The notes: generated by a model from the sequence alone, not told the origin. 64,000 bases of DNA from Bailinhaonella thermotolerans (GCF_003594875.1 NZ_QZEY01000002.1:248001-312000), one strand, 5' to 3'; positions 10,963-20,262 are shown, counted from the first letter of the stretch. Numbers and translations are program-made.

Positions 10963-11215
10963 AAATATCGCGTTTTATCGCAGGAGGCACTCTAGTGGGG
11001 GAGATCTTCCTCTCGCAGCCCTACCGACCGGTACGGCCTCGCCCGGCCTGTCACGAGGAGGGCGGCGCCCGCCGTACGGAAGCGGCGATTGTTCCGCTAC
11101 AGGGGGATTTGAGGGGCATTTCGATGGATGCCCGAGACATCCAGTATTAACGATCTTTACGATGTCCCGAGAGCGAGAGGTCCTCGACCTGTCACCCTTC
11201 CCCCGGGAGATCCGC
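10963..11215. promoter_or_regulatory. Divergent intergenic region between the Fn3 operon and the oxidoreductase gene
   Basis: This 253-bp spacer separates two diverging transcription units. Its two ends (about 10960-10990 and 11115-11165) are clearly more AT-rich than the surroundings, as expected for promoters in both directions. GGGAG at 11205-11209 is the ribosome binding site of the downstream gene. I could not assign certain -35/-10 boxes. Confidence 0.45.
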
Positions 11216-12811
11216 ATGATCGAGTTCGACGGCCTCGTCGTGGGCGGCGGCCATAACGGCCTGACCTGCGCCGCGTACCTCGCCAAGGCCGGGCTCAAGG
11301 TCGCCGTCGTCGAGCGCAACGCCGTCGCCGGCGGCGGGTGCTCCACGGAGGAGCTGACGCTGCCGGGCTTCCGGCACAACACGCACAGCAACTACCATTT
11401 CCTGGAGGAGGGGCCGGTCCCCGCGGACCTGGAGCTGGCGCGGCACGGGCTGCGGTACGTCTACCCGGAGGTGCAGCACGCGACGCTGTTCCGCGACGGG
11501 ACGGCGATCACCGTGCACCGCGACGCCGAGCGCACCGCCGACTCGATCGCCCGCTTCTCCCCCGCCGACGCCCGGACCTGGCTGGAGATGTACGCCGAGT
11601 ACGGCGAGCGGGCGCGGGACCTGATGACGAGCTTCCTGTACTCCCCGCCGCTGACGCCGGCCGAGCTGGCCCCCCGGCTGCGCGGGGAGCTGGGGCGCGA
11701 CCTGCTGAGCTACGCGCCGCTGACCATCCACGAGGCCGTGGAGCGCGCCTTCGGGCACGAGCGCGTCCAGGTCATGTTCAAGGCGTTCCTGCACATCATG
11801 TCGCTGGAGAACGTGCCCGGCACCGGCGGCTTCCTCCCCCGCCTGCTCTCGCGCGCCGCCCGCCTGGGCCTCCCCGTCGGCGGCGCGGTCAGCGTCGCCC
11901 GCGCGCTGGAGAGCGTGATCGCCGAGAACGGCGGGACCGTGATCACCGGGCGCGCCGTCGAGCGCGTCCTGGTGGACGACGGGCGCGCCACCGGCGTCCT
12001 CCTCGACAACGGCGAGCGGATCGCGGCCCGCCGGTTCGTCGCCAGCGCCGTGGACGCCCCGCAGACCGTGCGGCTGGCCGGGCCGGAGAACTTCGGGGCG
12101 GACCTGGCCGCCAAGGTCGAGGCGTACGCGTGGGCGCGGCACAGCCTGGTCACGCTCCACCTGGCGCTGGGCGAGCCGCCCCGCTACTCCGCGGCCGAGT
12201 ACGATCCGGACGTGGACCGCGCCTTCCTCGTCGTGCTCGGCGCCGACGACTCCGGGGAGATGGAACGCGGCTTCGACGCCATCCACCGGGGCGAGCTGCC
12301 CGAACGCCTCGCGGGAAACGGCGCGACGCCGACCCTGTTCGACCCGTCGTACGCCCCGCCCGGCAAGCACGTCTCCTTCTGGTGGCCCTGGGCGCCGTAC
12401 GACCTGGGCGGGGATCCGGCCAACTGGGACGCCATGGGCGAGGAGATCGGCCGCCGGATGCTGGCCGAATGGGCTGAGTTCGCGCCCAATCTCCGGCAGG
12501 ATGGCACCGTGCTCGGCTCGCGTCTCTTCAGTCCCCTCGACATCGAACGCCATTGCGTCAACATGGTCCGCGGCAGCCACCACGTCGGCGCCTACGAGCC
12601 GTCGCAGCTCGGCGCCAACCGGCCGGTCCCGGAGCTGGGCCGCTACGCCACCCCGGTCACGGGTCTGTTCCTGTGCGGCGCCAGCAGCCACCCGGGCGGG
12701 TCGGTCTCGGCGGCGCCCGGCTACAACGCCGCCGGGGTCATCGCCGAGGCCGTCGGCGTCGAGCCCTGGTGGACCCCGGTCCCCGCGCCCTCCTGGGACG
12801 CCGCTCTGTGA
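11216..12811 (+). CDS. FAD-dependent phytoene desaturase-like oxidoreductase
   Basis: Flavin amine oxidase/phytoene dehydrogenase-like protein of 531 aa. The N-terminus carries the dinucleotide-binding motif VGGGHNGL followed by VVE, and the C-terminal block SHPGGSVSAAPGYNAA fits the FAD-contact region of carotenoid desaturase/isomerase relatives. The ATG at 11216 is chosen because GGGAG lies 6 nt upstream; an in-frame start at 11162 lacks such a site. No carotenoid genes are nearby, so a role outside carotenoid synthesis is likely. Its stop overlaps the start of the phosphatase gene (GTGA), so it is coupled to a signalling protein. The substrate is unknown. Confidence 0.85.
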   Translation: MIEFDGLVVGGGHNGLTCAAYLAKAGLKVAVVERNAVAGGGCSTEELTLPGFRHNTHSNYHFLEEGPVPADLELARHGLRYVYPEVQHATLFRDGTAITVHRDAERTADSIARFSPADARTWLEMYAEYGERARDLMTSFLYSPPLTPAELAPRLRGELGRDLLSYAPLTIHEAVERAFGHERVQVMFKAFLHIMSLENVPGTGGFLPRLLSRAARLGLPVGGAVSVARALESVIAENGGTVITGRAVERVLVDDGRATGVLLDNGERIAARRFVASAVDAPQTVRLAGPENFGADLAAKVEAYAWARHSLVTLHLALGEPPRYSAAEYDPDVDRAFLVVLGADDSGEMERGFDAIHRGELPERLAGNGATPTLFDPSYAPPGKHVSFWWPWAPYDLGGDPANWDAMGEEIGRRMLAEWAEFAPNLRQDGTVLGSRLFSPLDIERHCVNMVRGSHHVGAYEPSQLGANRPVPELGRYATPVTGLFLCGASSHPGGSVSAAPGYNAAGVIAEAVGVEPWWTPVPAPSWDAAL

Positions 12812-14532
12812 ACCACCGTTTCGTTCTCAAGCAGTGGAACAGCGACGAGACGGACCGGGAGACCGTCGCCCTCACCCAGGAACGTCTCGCGCTGCTCAGC
12901 GACGCCGGCCGCAAGATCGGCAGCACCCTCGACATCGGTGAGACCGGCCGGGAGCTGATCGACGTCGTCGTGCCCCGGTTCGCCGACGCCGCCGGGATCC
13001 TCGTGCAGGACCGGCTCCTGGCCGAGGGCGAGTTCCCCGTGCGCCCGACCGACGGGTCCGCCGAGGTCCGCCGCGTCGCCGTCGGCGTGGCCGACGACAA
13101 CCCCGAGGAGTGGCAGGAGGCCTTCCCGGTGGACGAGCTCGTCGTCTACCCGGCCTGGACCCCCTACGCCCGGTGCATGGCCACCGGCGCGCCCGTGCTG
13201 TTCACCACCATGGACACCGAGACCGCCGAGGACATCGCCCGCTCGTGGCGGCGCGAGGTGATCACCGGGCTGCTCGACCACGCCTCGATGCTGCTGGTGC
13301 CGCTCAAGGCGCGCGGCAACGTGCTCGGCTTCATCGTCTTCACCCGCAAGAAGGGCAGCCTGCCGTTCGACGAGCACGACGTGACGCTGGCCGAGGAGCT
13401 GGCGCTGCGCACCGCCGTCTGCATCGACAACGCCCGGCTCTACAACCGCGAGCGCCGTACGGCCCTCGCCCTGCAGCGCGGGCTGCTCCCGGCGGGGCTG
13501 CCGACGCCGCTCGGGCTCGACGTCGCCTCCCGGTACCTCCCGGCCAGCGACCTGACCGGGGTGGGCGGCGACTGGTTCGACGTGATCACCCTGCCCGGCT
13601 ACCGCGTGGCGCTGGTCGTGGGCGACGTCATGGGCCACGGCACCCGCGCCGCCGCCACCATGGGCCAGCTCCGCACGGCGGTGCGCACGCTGGCCAGCCT
13701 CGACCTGACCCCGGCCGAGGTGCTGTACCGCCTCGACCTGCTGGCCCAGGACCTGGGCCCGGCGCAGATCGCCACCTGCGTCTACGCCGTGTACGACCCG
13801 GTGACGCAGGTCTGCTCGATCGCCCGCGCCGGGCACGTGCCGCCGATCCTGCTGCACGCCGACGGGGAGAGCGAGATCGTCGAGATGCCGTCGGGCGTGC
13901 CGCTCGGCATCGGCGGCGAGCCGTTCGAGATGATCGAGATCACCCTGCCGGACGCCGCCACGCTGGTGCTGTGCACCGACGGGCTGGTCGAGAGCCGCGA
14001 GAGCGACATCGACGCGGGCCTTGAGGCCTTGTGCGAGAGCCTGACCGGGCCGCCCCGCGACCTGGAGCGGCTGTGCGACATGACCCTGGGCGGGCTGCGC
14101 CGGGGCTACGGCCGCGACGACATCGCGCTGCTGGTCGCCCGGGTCCGGCCGCTGGGCGGCGACGAGTTCGCCTCCTGGACGCTGCCCGCCGACCCCCGCT
14201 CGGTCCGCGAGGCCCGCGCCCACGCCCGCGCCACCCTGGCCGCCTGGGACCTGTCCGCGCTGTCGGAGACCACGGAGCTGCTGGTCAGCGAGCTCGTCAC
14301 GAACGCCGTCCAGCACGGCCGCGGCGAGGTCACCCTGCGCCTCCTGCGCGGCCGCACCCTCATGTGCGAGATCGCCGACCGGTCCGCCGCCGTCCCGTCC
14401 ATGCGCAAGGCGGCCCCCGACGACGAGACGGGCCGCGGCCTCCAGCTCATCAACCTCCTCGCCCACCGCTGGGGCACCCGCCAGACCCCCGAAGGCAAGA
14501 TCGTCTGGTGCGAGCAACGCCTCCCCGGCTGA
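12808..14532 (+). CDS. GAF-PP2C (SpoIIE)-HATPase regulatory phosphatase
   Basis: Protein of 574 aa in three parts: a GAF-like sensor domain (about 20-205), a SpoIIE-type PP2C phosphatase (about 220-440) with metal-binding aspartates in GGDWFD, GDVMGHG, CTDGLVE and GRDDIALL, and an RsbW-like histidine kinase ATPase domain (about 455-574) with SELVTNAVQHG and a GRGLQL segment. Such proteins regulate anti-sigma antagonists: the phosphatase activates the antagonist and the kinase-like domain opposes it or binds a sigma factor. The start is GTG at 12808, overlapping the upstream stop by 4 bp; the longer open frame from 12553 is antisense or out-of-frame filler. The coupling suggests that it senses something related to the oxidoreductase reaction. 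Confidence 0.9.
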   Translation: MNHRFVLKQWNSDETDRETVALTQERLALLSDAGRKIGSTLDIGETGRELIDVVVPRFADAAGILVQDRLLAEGEFPVRPTDGSAEVRRVAVGVADDNPEEWQEAFPVDELVVYPAWTPYARCMATGAPVLFTTMDTETAEDIARSWRREVITGLLDHASMLLVPLKARGNVLGFIVFTRKKGSLPFDEHDVTLAEELALRTAVCIDNARLYNRERRTALALQRGLLPAGLPTPLGLDVASRYLPASDLTGVGGDWFDVITLPGYRVALVVGDVMGHGTRAAATMGQLRTAVRTLASLDLTPAEVLYRLDLLAQDLGPAQIATCVYAVYDPVTQVCSIARAGHVPPILLHADGESEIVEMPSGVPLGIGGEPFEMIEITLPDAATLVLCTDGLVESRESDIDAGLEALCESLTGPPRDLERLCDMTLGGLRRGYGRDDIALLVARVRPLGGDEFASWTLPADPRSVREARAHARATLAAWDLSALSETTELLVSELVTNAVQHGRGEVTLRLLRGRTLMCEIADRSAAVPSMRKAAPDDETGRGLQLINLLAHRWGTRQTPEGKIVWCEQRLPG

Positions 14533-14607
14533 TCCCCTCCCGCCCGGGCGCGCGGGGACGGCGTGGATGTGTGAGGGTGTCGGCGGCTGGCCGTACGCTA
14601 TTCCCTC

Positions 14608-15852
14608 GTGTCTGAAAGTCTCGGCTCGGGGGCTCCCGGGGAAGCGGAGGCGCTGAGCCTGGACTCCGCGCTCGCCGACGAGTCCGTGCTGGCCACCTAT
14701 CGGCGGATGTTCGCGGCGCTGGCGCGGGACAGCGGGGCGGTGGTCGAGGACCCGATGCTGGTGGACATCGCCGAGACGCTGTTCGCGGCGTTCGCCGAGG
14801 CCGGGGAGGACTGGCTGACGCACGAGCGCATGCGGCACGTCTGCCGGCGGTTCCCGGCGGAGGCGTTCGAGAACCGGCTGCGCGTGCTCAAGGCGCTCGG
14901 CGCGATCCGCGAGGTGTTCCCCAAGCCCAACCAGCTCCGCTACCGCGCCTCGTTCACGAGCGTGGTCGGGCTGATGTTCGTGCGGCGCATGATGGCCGAC
15001 GGCGGGCAGAGCGAGATGCACCGGCTGCTGGCGCTGGAGGACCTCAACGTCGCCGACCCCCGCACCACCGAGGAGGAGGCGCGCGCCAGCGCGGACGGGC
15101 TGGCGCTGGCGTTCCGGCTGTGGGCGCTGGAGCTGGTGACCCTCGCCGCCGGGACGATCGAGGAGCTGCGCGAGCAGGCGCCCAAGCTGTGGGGCACCGA
15201 GGAGATCACCGCGCGCGCCGAGAGCGTCCACGCCACGATCCTGAGCCGGTGGCCCTCGCTCGACCGGGTGTGCACCGAGCTGCGCGCCGCCGTGTACGCC
15301 TACAGCGACGCCTCCCGCCGCGCGGCGCGCCGGCTGGCCGACTCCGCGGGCACCACCCGGAACCTGACGCTGCTGCCGCCGGAGACCTGGCGGACGTTCG
15401 CCCAGACCGCCTCGCGGGAACGCCTGGCCGCCGTGCTCGACGGGTTCGTGTTCGACGCGCCCGCGCCCTGGCACGACCCGTCCGACATCGTGCGGGCCGT
15501 GGACGAGGCTCCCCGCCCGGCCCCCGCGCGGCCCTCCCCGCCGCGGTCCGACCTGCCCGACCCGGGCGCCGCCGCGGCCGACGCCCGCTCCGACACGAGC
15601 GTGCTGGACCGGCTGACCGCGATCGCCGAGGGCGCGCTGGGCGGGGCGGACTCGGTCCCGGTCGCCGACGCGCTGCGCGCCGCCGGGGACTGGCCCGCCG
15701 CCCGCCGCCTGCTGGCCGACCTGGCCACCGCCGACCTGCGCCCGGAGCTGCCGTACCGGCTGCGCTGGGCCGACGGCCTGGCCGCCGATCCCGGCTCCCC
15801 GCTGTCCTGGGCCTCCCACGGCGTCTTCGAAAGGTCCGCGGCGCATGGATGA
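14608..15852 (+). CDS. Kleisin/MksF-like subunit of an SMC-type cluster (unrecognised)
   Basis: Protein of 414 aa that I do not recognise by sequence. The N-terminal 110 residues look like winged helices (WLTHERMRHVCRRF), a long helical region follows (about 115-270), then a Pro/Ala/Asp linker (about 295-325) and a short C-terminal helical domain. That order, and its place as the first gene of a cluster ending in an SMC-like ATPase, fit a kleisin-type bridging subunit such as MksF/JetA. The assignment is by context and layout only. The start is GTG at 14608. There is no ribosome binding site, but TACGCT at 14594-14599 could be a -10 box for a leaderless transcript. The stop overlaps the next gene by 8 bp. 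Confidence 0.7.
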   Translation: MSESLGSGAPGEAEALSLDSALADESVLATYRRMFAALARDSGAVVEDPMLVDIAETLFAAFAEAGEDWLTHERMRHVCRRFPAEAFENRLRVLKALGAIREVFPKPNQLRYRASFTSVVGLMFVRRMMADGGQSEMHRLLALEDLNVADPRTTEEEARASADGLALAFRLWALELVTLAAGTIEELREQAPKLWGTEEITARAESVHATILSRWPSLDRVCTELRAAVYAYSDASRRAARRLADSAGTTRNLTLLPPETWRTFAQTASRERLAAVLDGFVFDAPAPWHDPSDIVRAVDEAPRPAPARPSPPRSDLPDPGAAAADARSDTSVLDRLTAIAEGALGGADSVPVADALRAAGDWPAARRLLADLATADLRPELPYRLRWADGLAADPGSPLSWASHGVFERSAAHG

Positions 15853-16516
15853 CACCGCTCTGGCCTGGGCCCGCGCCCGCGCGCTCGGCCCCCTGCCCCT
15901 CACCCCCGGCGTCCCGGGCGCCCCGGACGGGATGGTCCGGCTGGAGCGCGACGGGCGCGCGTGGGCGCTGCCGCTGCCCCCGGACGGCGCGACGCCGGGC
16001 CTGCTGGAGGAGTACCAGATCGCGGGCGTGCCCGTGGAACGTTCCGGCGAGACCCGCAGGGTCCTGGCCGCCTGCCTCAAGTGCTGCTGGCGCGACCTGC
16101 AGGCGGACCCGTGGCCCGGGGAGCCCGCGCCCGTCGAGGACGTCCTGTCGGTCTACCAGCACATGATCGGCCGGTCCGACGACATGCACCGGAACTGGGC
16201 CCTGGGCGCCCTGCGCCGCCTGTGCGACTCCGCCTGGCTGGAGCAGGCCGACGGGATGGTCCGCCTCGGCCCCCGCGTCGCGGCCTGGACCCCGGAGTCC
16301 CATCACCAGCTCCGCGACCTCTGCCGCCGCCTCCCCTCCCCCGCCCCGCCCGCCGCGGCCCCCCTGCCGGAGGGCGCGGGCCCCGCCGGCGAGGACGGCG
16401 ACGCCGTACGGCCGGCGGGCGCGAGCGCCGGCCCCGGCGTGGACGCGATCGCCGGCCCCGGAGTGGGCGGCGCGCTGATGGACGCGGAGACCGGCGGCGG
16501 GGAGGCGCGGGCGTGA
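15845..16516 (+). CDS. Small winged-helix-like subunit 1 of the SMC-type cluster (unrecognised)
   Basis: Protein of 223 aa of unknown family. The first 160 residues are probably folded, with helices and a likely winged-helix segment (RNWALGALRRLCDSAWLE followed by a strand pair). The last 60 residues are low-complexity Pro/Gly/Ala. It overlaps the preceding gene by 8 bp and the following one by 4 bp (GTGA), so all three are made together. In MksBEF/Wadjet loci the small second gene is the KITE-type MksE/JetB subunit, and this protein could take that role. The assignment is inference from position and predicted fold. Confidence 0.65.
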   Translation: MDDTALAWARARALGPLPLTPGVPGAPDGMVRLERDGRAWALPLPPDGATPGLLEEYQIAGVPVERSGETRRVLAACLKCCWRDLQADPWPGEPAPVEDVLSVYQHMIGRSDDMHRNWALGALRRLCDSAWLEQADGMVRLGPRVAAWTPESHHQLRDLCRRLPSPAPPAAAPLPEGAGPAGEDGDAVRPAGASAGPGVDAIAGPGVGGALMDAETGGGEARA

Positions 16517-17145
16517 GCGGGCCGTTCGAGTCGTCCCTGAAGGCGTACGACGAGCGGCGGCGAGCCGAGCTGGTGGCGGCGTTCGCGGCCGTGGAGTCCG
16601 CGGCCGAGCCGGTGCCCGAGGTCCGGTTCGCGGCGCTGCGGGACCCGGCGCTGCGCCGTACGCTCGGCGAGATGCTGCACCGGGTGGGGCGGCAGCTCAT
16701 CCGGGCGCGCTCCGGCTGGACCTCGGGGTACCGCGACGACGTGGCCGAGGCGCTGGCCGGGGAGGCCCGGCTGGGCGTGTCCGAGCGCGCGGTGCTGACG
16801 CTCGTGCTGATCCACTCGGTGGCGATCCCCCGGGCGGAGGGGCGGCTGGCCGAGGACACGTGGACGTCGCCGCATCCGACGCCGGTGGACGAGCTGCGCC
16901 GCCACACGCAGATGCCCGTGGGCGAGCTGGACGGCGCCCTGCGCGCGCTGCGCCACGCGGGGCTGGTCAGCCAGGTCAAGTCCACCGAGGACACGCTCGG
17001 CGGCTACGTGCCGGGCCCGCAGTTCCACCGCCTGTCCCCGGCCGCGCGCCGCCGCCTGCAGGAGGAGCTGATCCTCGCGGCGGGCCCGCGCACCCCGCTG
17101 GCGGCGGCCGTGCGGGCACGGAGAAGGGCGTCCCCCGCCCCCTGA
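16513..17145 (+). CDS. Small winged-helix-like subunit 2 of the SMC-type cluster (unrecognised)
   Basis: Protein of 210 aa of unknown family. After an N-terminal helical part, residues of about 130-175 form a clear helix-turn-helix/wing pattern (TPVDELRRHTQMP, then GALRALRHAGLV). The start is GTG at 16513, overlapping the preceding stop by 4 bp. Together with the gene before it, the cluster has two different small winged-helix proteins. This recalls the paired KITE subunits of Smc5/6 more than the single KITE gene of Wadjet. Function is inferred from context. A 100-bp spacer separates it from the ATPase gene. Confidence 0.65.
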   Translation: MSGPFESSLKAYDERRRAELVAAFAAVESAAEPVPEVRFAALRDPALRRTLGEMLHRVGRQLIRARSGWTSGYRDDVAEALAGEARLGVSERAVLTLVLIHSVAIPRAEGRLAEDTWTSPHPTPVDELRRHTQMPVGELDGALRALRHAGLVSQVKSTEDTLGGYVPGPQFHRLSPAARRRLQEELILAAGPRTPLAAAVRARRRASPAP

Positions 17146-17245
17146 CACCCTCGCGCCGATCACGCGGGCACACCGGGTGCGGGAAGCGCGGGATCGGCGC
17201 GGGAGGGGGCGAGCGGAGCGCGAGGGATTCGAGGAAGGGGGACGT

Positions 17246-20176
17246 GTGCTGATCGACGTCGGGCGGACCGAGAACGTGGTGGGCGACCGGGTGCTGGTCG
17301 CCGTGCAGGCCGTGAACATCTCGCGGCTGTCCACGCACCCGGTGCCGACCGTGCCGGGGACGCTGATCGTGGTGGCGGGGGCCGGGCCGAAGGACTCCAA
17401 CGGGGCCGGGAAGTCGTCGTTCATCGCGGCGATCACGGCGCTGCTCGGCGACGAGCAGTGGCGGTTCGCCTCCGGGGCCAAGGCGGTCGGCGAGCTGCTG
17501 TTCAACGCCGAGCTGGCCGCGCACGGGGCGACCCAGTGGGCCAGCGCCGCGCACGGGTACATCGCGGGCGTCTTCGCCTCCCCCGGGTCGATGGACGACG
17601 CGATGACCGTGTGGCTGCGGGTCAACCAGGACGCGCCCCACCTGGAGATCCGCTGGACCGACGGCGTGCGGCTGGCCGCCGCGCCCTCCGAGGCCGAGCG
17701 CGTCTCCCGCGCCGACGACGTGTGGGCCTCGCTGCCCCGGTCGGCGGGCCGGCGGGACGTGGTGGCCCGGGACCTGTCCCGGGTGCTGTACGGCGAGCGC
17801 GTGCGCTGCGTGTCGTTCCTGTCCACCTCGGTCCGCAGCAAGGTCGCCACGAACCTGCTCTCCCAGCCCCTCAACGAGATCGCGCCCGAGCGCATCTTCG
17901 AGGCGATCGCCGCGCTGACCGGCCTGGACGCCGAGCTGGAGCAGGAGCGGGAGGCGCGCCGCGACGAGCACGCCCGCAGGGTCGCCGCCGAGCAGGCGGC
18001 CGAGCGGCTGGCCGAGTTCGAGACCGAGGCGGGCAGCCTGCTCGCGTCCTTCGAGCGGCGAGACCGGGCCAGGGACCGGCTGGAGCAGGCGCGCCGGTGC
18101 TGGCGCAGCCGCCAGGCCAGGCTGCTGCTCGCCGCCGCCGAGCGCGACGAGGCCCTGGCCGCCGAGCTGGTACGGCTGCGCGAGGCGGCGGCCGAGGCGG
18201 CCGGCGCGATCGAGGCGGTGCGGGCGGAGATCGCCACGCTCCGCGACGACACGATGGACCGCGAGGTCGCCGCGGCCCGGCAGGCCCTCGCGGCTGCGCA
18301 GGCGCGGAGCAACCGGCTCGACGCCGAGCGGGCGGTCGCCGAGAACACCGCCGACGAGCTGCGCGGCCGGATCGCCGCCCTGGAGGACGCCGTCCGGTAC
18401 GCCGACGGACGCGACCTCGACGCGGCCACGCGCGAGGTGGCCGCGGCCAAGGCGGCGCTGGGCGAGGCGCTGAAGGCGCAGGGCGTGGCCGACAAGGAGG
18501 CCGCCGACGCCGCGCGGGAGCGCGAGGCCGCCGAGAACGGCCCGCGCGCCGCGGCCCCGCAGCTCGACGCGCTCACCGCCGCCGGGGTGCCGGCCGCCGC
18601 CCTGCTGGACGCGCTGGACCTCGCCGAGGAGGCCCGCGAGCGGTTCGCCGCGCCGGACTGGCCCGCCGGGTCCGCCGTGGTCGTGTCCGCCGGTGACATG
18701 GCGCGGGCGTCCGCCGCGCTGGACGGGCTGCCGGGGTCGGTCCTGATCTCGCCCGCCGGGGTCACGGTGGTGGGCGAGTTCGAGGCCGCCGTCACCGGGC
18801 GCGAGGCCCGGGTCAAGGCCGCCGAGCAGCGGCTCAACCGGGCGCGCGACGCCGTGCAGCGGGCGGCCGAGGACGTGGCCGCCGCCGAGGAGGCCGTCGC
18901 CCTGGCCGAGCGGCGGCTGGAGGGCGCCCGGGCGGCGCGGGAGCTGGTCACCGTGCGCGAGCGGGTGGCCGAGGTGCGGGAACGGCTGACCGAGCTGGCC
19001 GAGACCGCCGAGACGCTGGCGCCCGCCGTGCTGGCGGCCGAGGAGCGGGTGGCCGCCCTGGACTTCCGGGCGCGCACCCGCAACGTGGAGATCGAGAAGC
19101 TGGAGGCGCGGCGCGCCCGGCACGAGCGCGACCGGGACGAGGCCCGCACCCGCGCGGGGGAGGTCGCGGCGGCCCGCGCCGACCTGGGCCTGGACCGGCT
19201 CGCCGAGGACTTCGGCGCGCCCGTGGAGGCGGCGCGCGAATGGGTCCTGGCGCTGACCGAGGCCGAGCGGCCGCTGACCGCCGACGAATGGTGGCGTACG
19301 GCGGAGCGCCACCTGGACGACGCGCTGCGCGGGGTGTTCCCGGCCGGGCCGGACGACGAGGACATGCCCGAGGAGCTGGCGTTCCTCGTGCGCGAGCGGA
19401 ACACGCCCGGCGCGGGCCGCACGGCGCGCGAGCTGGCCTCCTTCGAGCGGGTCACGGCGGCGCTGGGCGCGTACCTGCGGCAGCAGGAGGAGTACGAGGC
19501 GCACCAGCGGCGGCAGATCGAGACCCAGCTCGCCTCGCGACGCGCCGACCTGAACGCCGCCTCGACGGGCGCTGCCGAGGCGGCCCGGTCCACGGCGGTG
19601 CACCGGGCCCAGCTCACCGACGCGATCCGGGCCCGGCTGACCCGGGTGGCCGAGGAGTTCGGCAAGCTGGACCTGGCCTACGGCGGGTACGGCGCGACGC
19701 TGGAGTTCCCCACGCCGCCCCCGCCCGCCGACCCCGAGCACCGCTGGTCCTGGAAGGTCGTGCCGAAGTGGCGGCGCTCGGAGGGCCAGGGCTTCGTGCC
19801 GTACAACCGGCGGGCCAACACGGCGCTGATGGACGAGAAGGCCGTCAAGCTGGTGTGCGCGGCGGCGATCGCGTCCTCCGGCGGCGGGCACCTGTGCCTG
19901 GTCCTCGACGAACTGGGCCGCAACCTGGGCAAGGAGCACCGGCGCGAGGCGGTCGCGCTGTTCCGCCGCATCGGCGAGACGTACGGGATCACGGTCATCG
20001 GGGCGCTCCAGGACGACATGGAGCCGTACGCGATCGACGCCTGCGGGCAGTACGTCAAGCTGCGCCGGTCGTCGGACGCCATGCCGTACAACGAGCCGCC
20101 GATCGTGGTCGGCTACGACGAGCACGCGGAGCGGGTGCGGGCGCTGTCCGCGTTCGTCACGGAGGGCCGTGAATAG
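17246..20176 (+). CDS. SMC-like (MksB/JetC-type) coiled-coil ATPase
   Basis: Protein of 976 aa with the SMC plan. An N-terminal ATPase half has Walker A DSNGAGKSS (about residues 50-60), a first long coiled coil rich in Ala/Arg/Glu covers about 225-440, a hinge-like globular segment about 445-530, and a second coiled coil about 535-640 continues in broken form. The C-terminal ATPase half has a Walker B LCLVLDELGR (about residue 882). No standard LSGGE signature is visible; the equivalent place reads ALMDEKAVKL. The start is GTG at 17246, with GGAAGGGG a few bases upstream. It is probably the motor of a condensin-like complex with the three preceding genes. No TOPRIM nuclease (JetD/MksG) is present. 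Confidence 0.8.
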   Translation: MLIDVGRTENVVGDRVLVAVQAVNISRLSTHPVPTVPGTLIVVAGAGPKDSNGAGKSSFIAAITALLGDEQWRFASGAKAVGELLFNAELAAHGATQWASAAHGYIAGVFASPGSMDDAMTVWLRVNQDAPHLEIRWTDGVRLAAAPSEAERVSRADDVWASLPRSAGRRDVVARDLSRVLYGERVRCVSFLSTSVRSKVATNLLSQPLNEIAPERIFEAIAALTGLDAELEQEREARRDEHARRVAAEQAAERLAEFETEAGSLLASFERRDRARDRLEQARRCWRSRQARLLLAAAERDEALAAELVRLREAAAEAAGAIEAVRAEIATLRDDTMDREVAAARQALAAAQARSNRLDAERAVAENTADELRGRIAALEDAVRYADGRDLDAATREVAAAKAALGEALKAQGVADKEAADAAREREAAENGPRAAAPQLDALTAAGVPAAALLDALDLAEEARERFAAPDWPAGSAVVVSAGDMARASAALDGLPGSVLISPAGVTVVGEFEAAVTGREARVKAAEQRLNRARDAVQRAAEDVAAAEEAVALAERRLEGARAARELVTVRERVAEVRERLTELAETAETLAPAVLAAEERVAALDFRARTRNVEIEKLEARRARHERDRDEARTRAGEVAAARADLGLDRLAEDFGAPVEAAREWVLALTEAERPLTADEWWRTAERHLDDALRGVFPAGPDDEDMPEELAFLVRERNTPGAGRTARELASFERVTAALGAYLRQQEEYEAHQRRQIETQLASRRADLNAASTGAAEAARSTAVHRAQLTDAIRARLTRVAEEFGKLDLAYGGYGATLEFPTPPPPADPEHRWSWKVVPKWRRSEGQGFVPYNRRANTALMDEKAVKLVCAAAIASSGGGHLCLVLDELGRNLGKEHRREAVALFRRIGETYGITVIGALQDDMEPYAIDACGQYVKLRRSSDAMPYNEPPIVVGYDEHAERVRALSAFVTEGRE

Positions 20177-20213
20177 TCCTCTCACCTTTATCGCTATTTG
20201 ACGTCCTTTAGTA

Positions 20214-20262
20214 CGGCGAAGCGCCCGTCACCTCGGCATTCCCGGTGGCGGGCGCTTCGCCG
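20214..20262. terminator. Hairpin terminator after the SMC-like cluster
   Basis: Arms at 20214-20232 and 20244-20262 pair over 19 bp with a single G-U, around an 11-nt loop. It starts 38 bp after the SMC-like stop codon and has no T-run, as usual in actinobacteria. It should separate the cluster from the secreted-protein gene. Confidence 0.9.

Noticed and set aside
12721-16080. Very long minus-strand open frame antisense to the phosphatase and kleisin-like genes
   Set aside because: It is a by-product of high G+C at third positions of the real genes; its translation is Gly/Arg/Gln-rich with no domain, while the plus-strand genes have clear motifs.
16303-19665. Minus-strand frame across the SMC-like gene
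   Set aside because: Ser/Ala/Arg filler without a domain; Walker A and B blocks lie on the plus strand.
14608-20176. Complete Wadjet system
   Set aside because: No JetD/MksG TOPRIM nuclease gene follows or precedes, and the subunit count differs; only a Wadjet-like condensin is supported.
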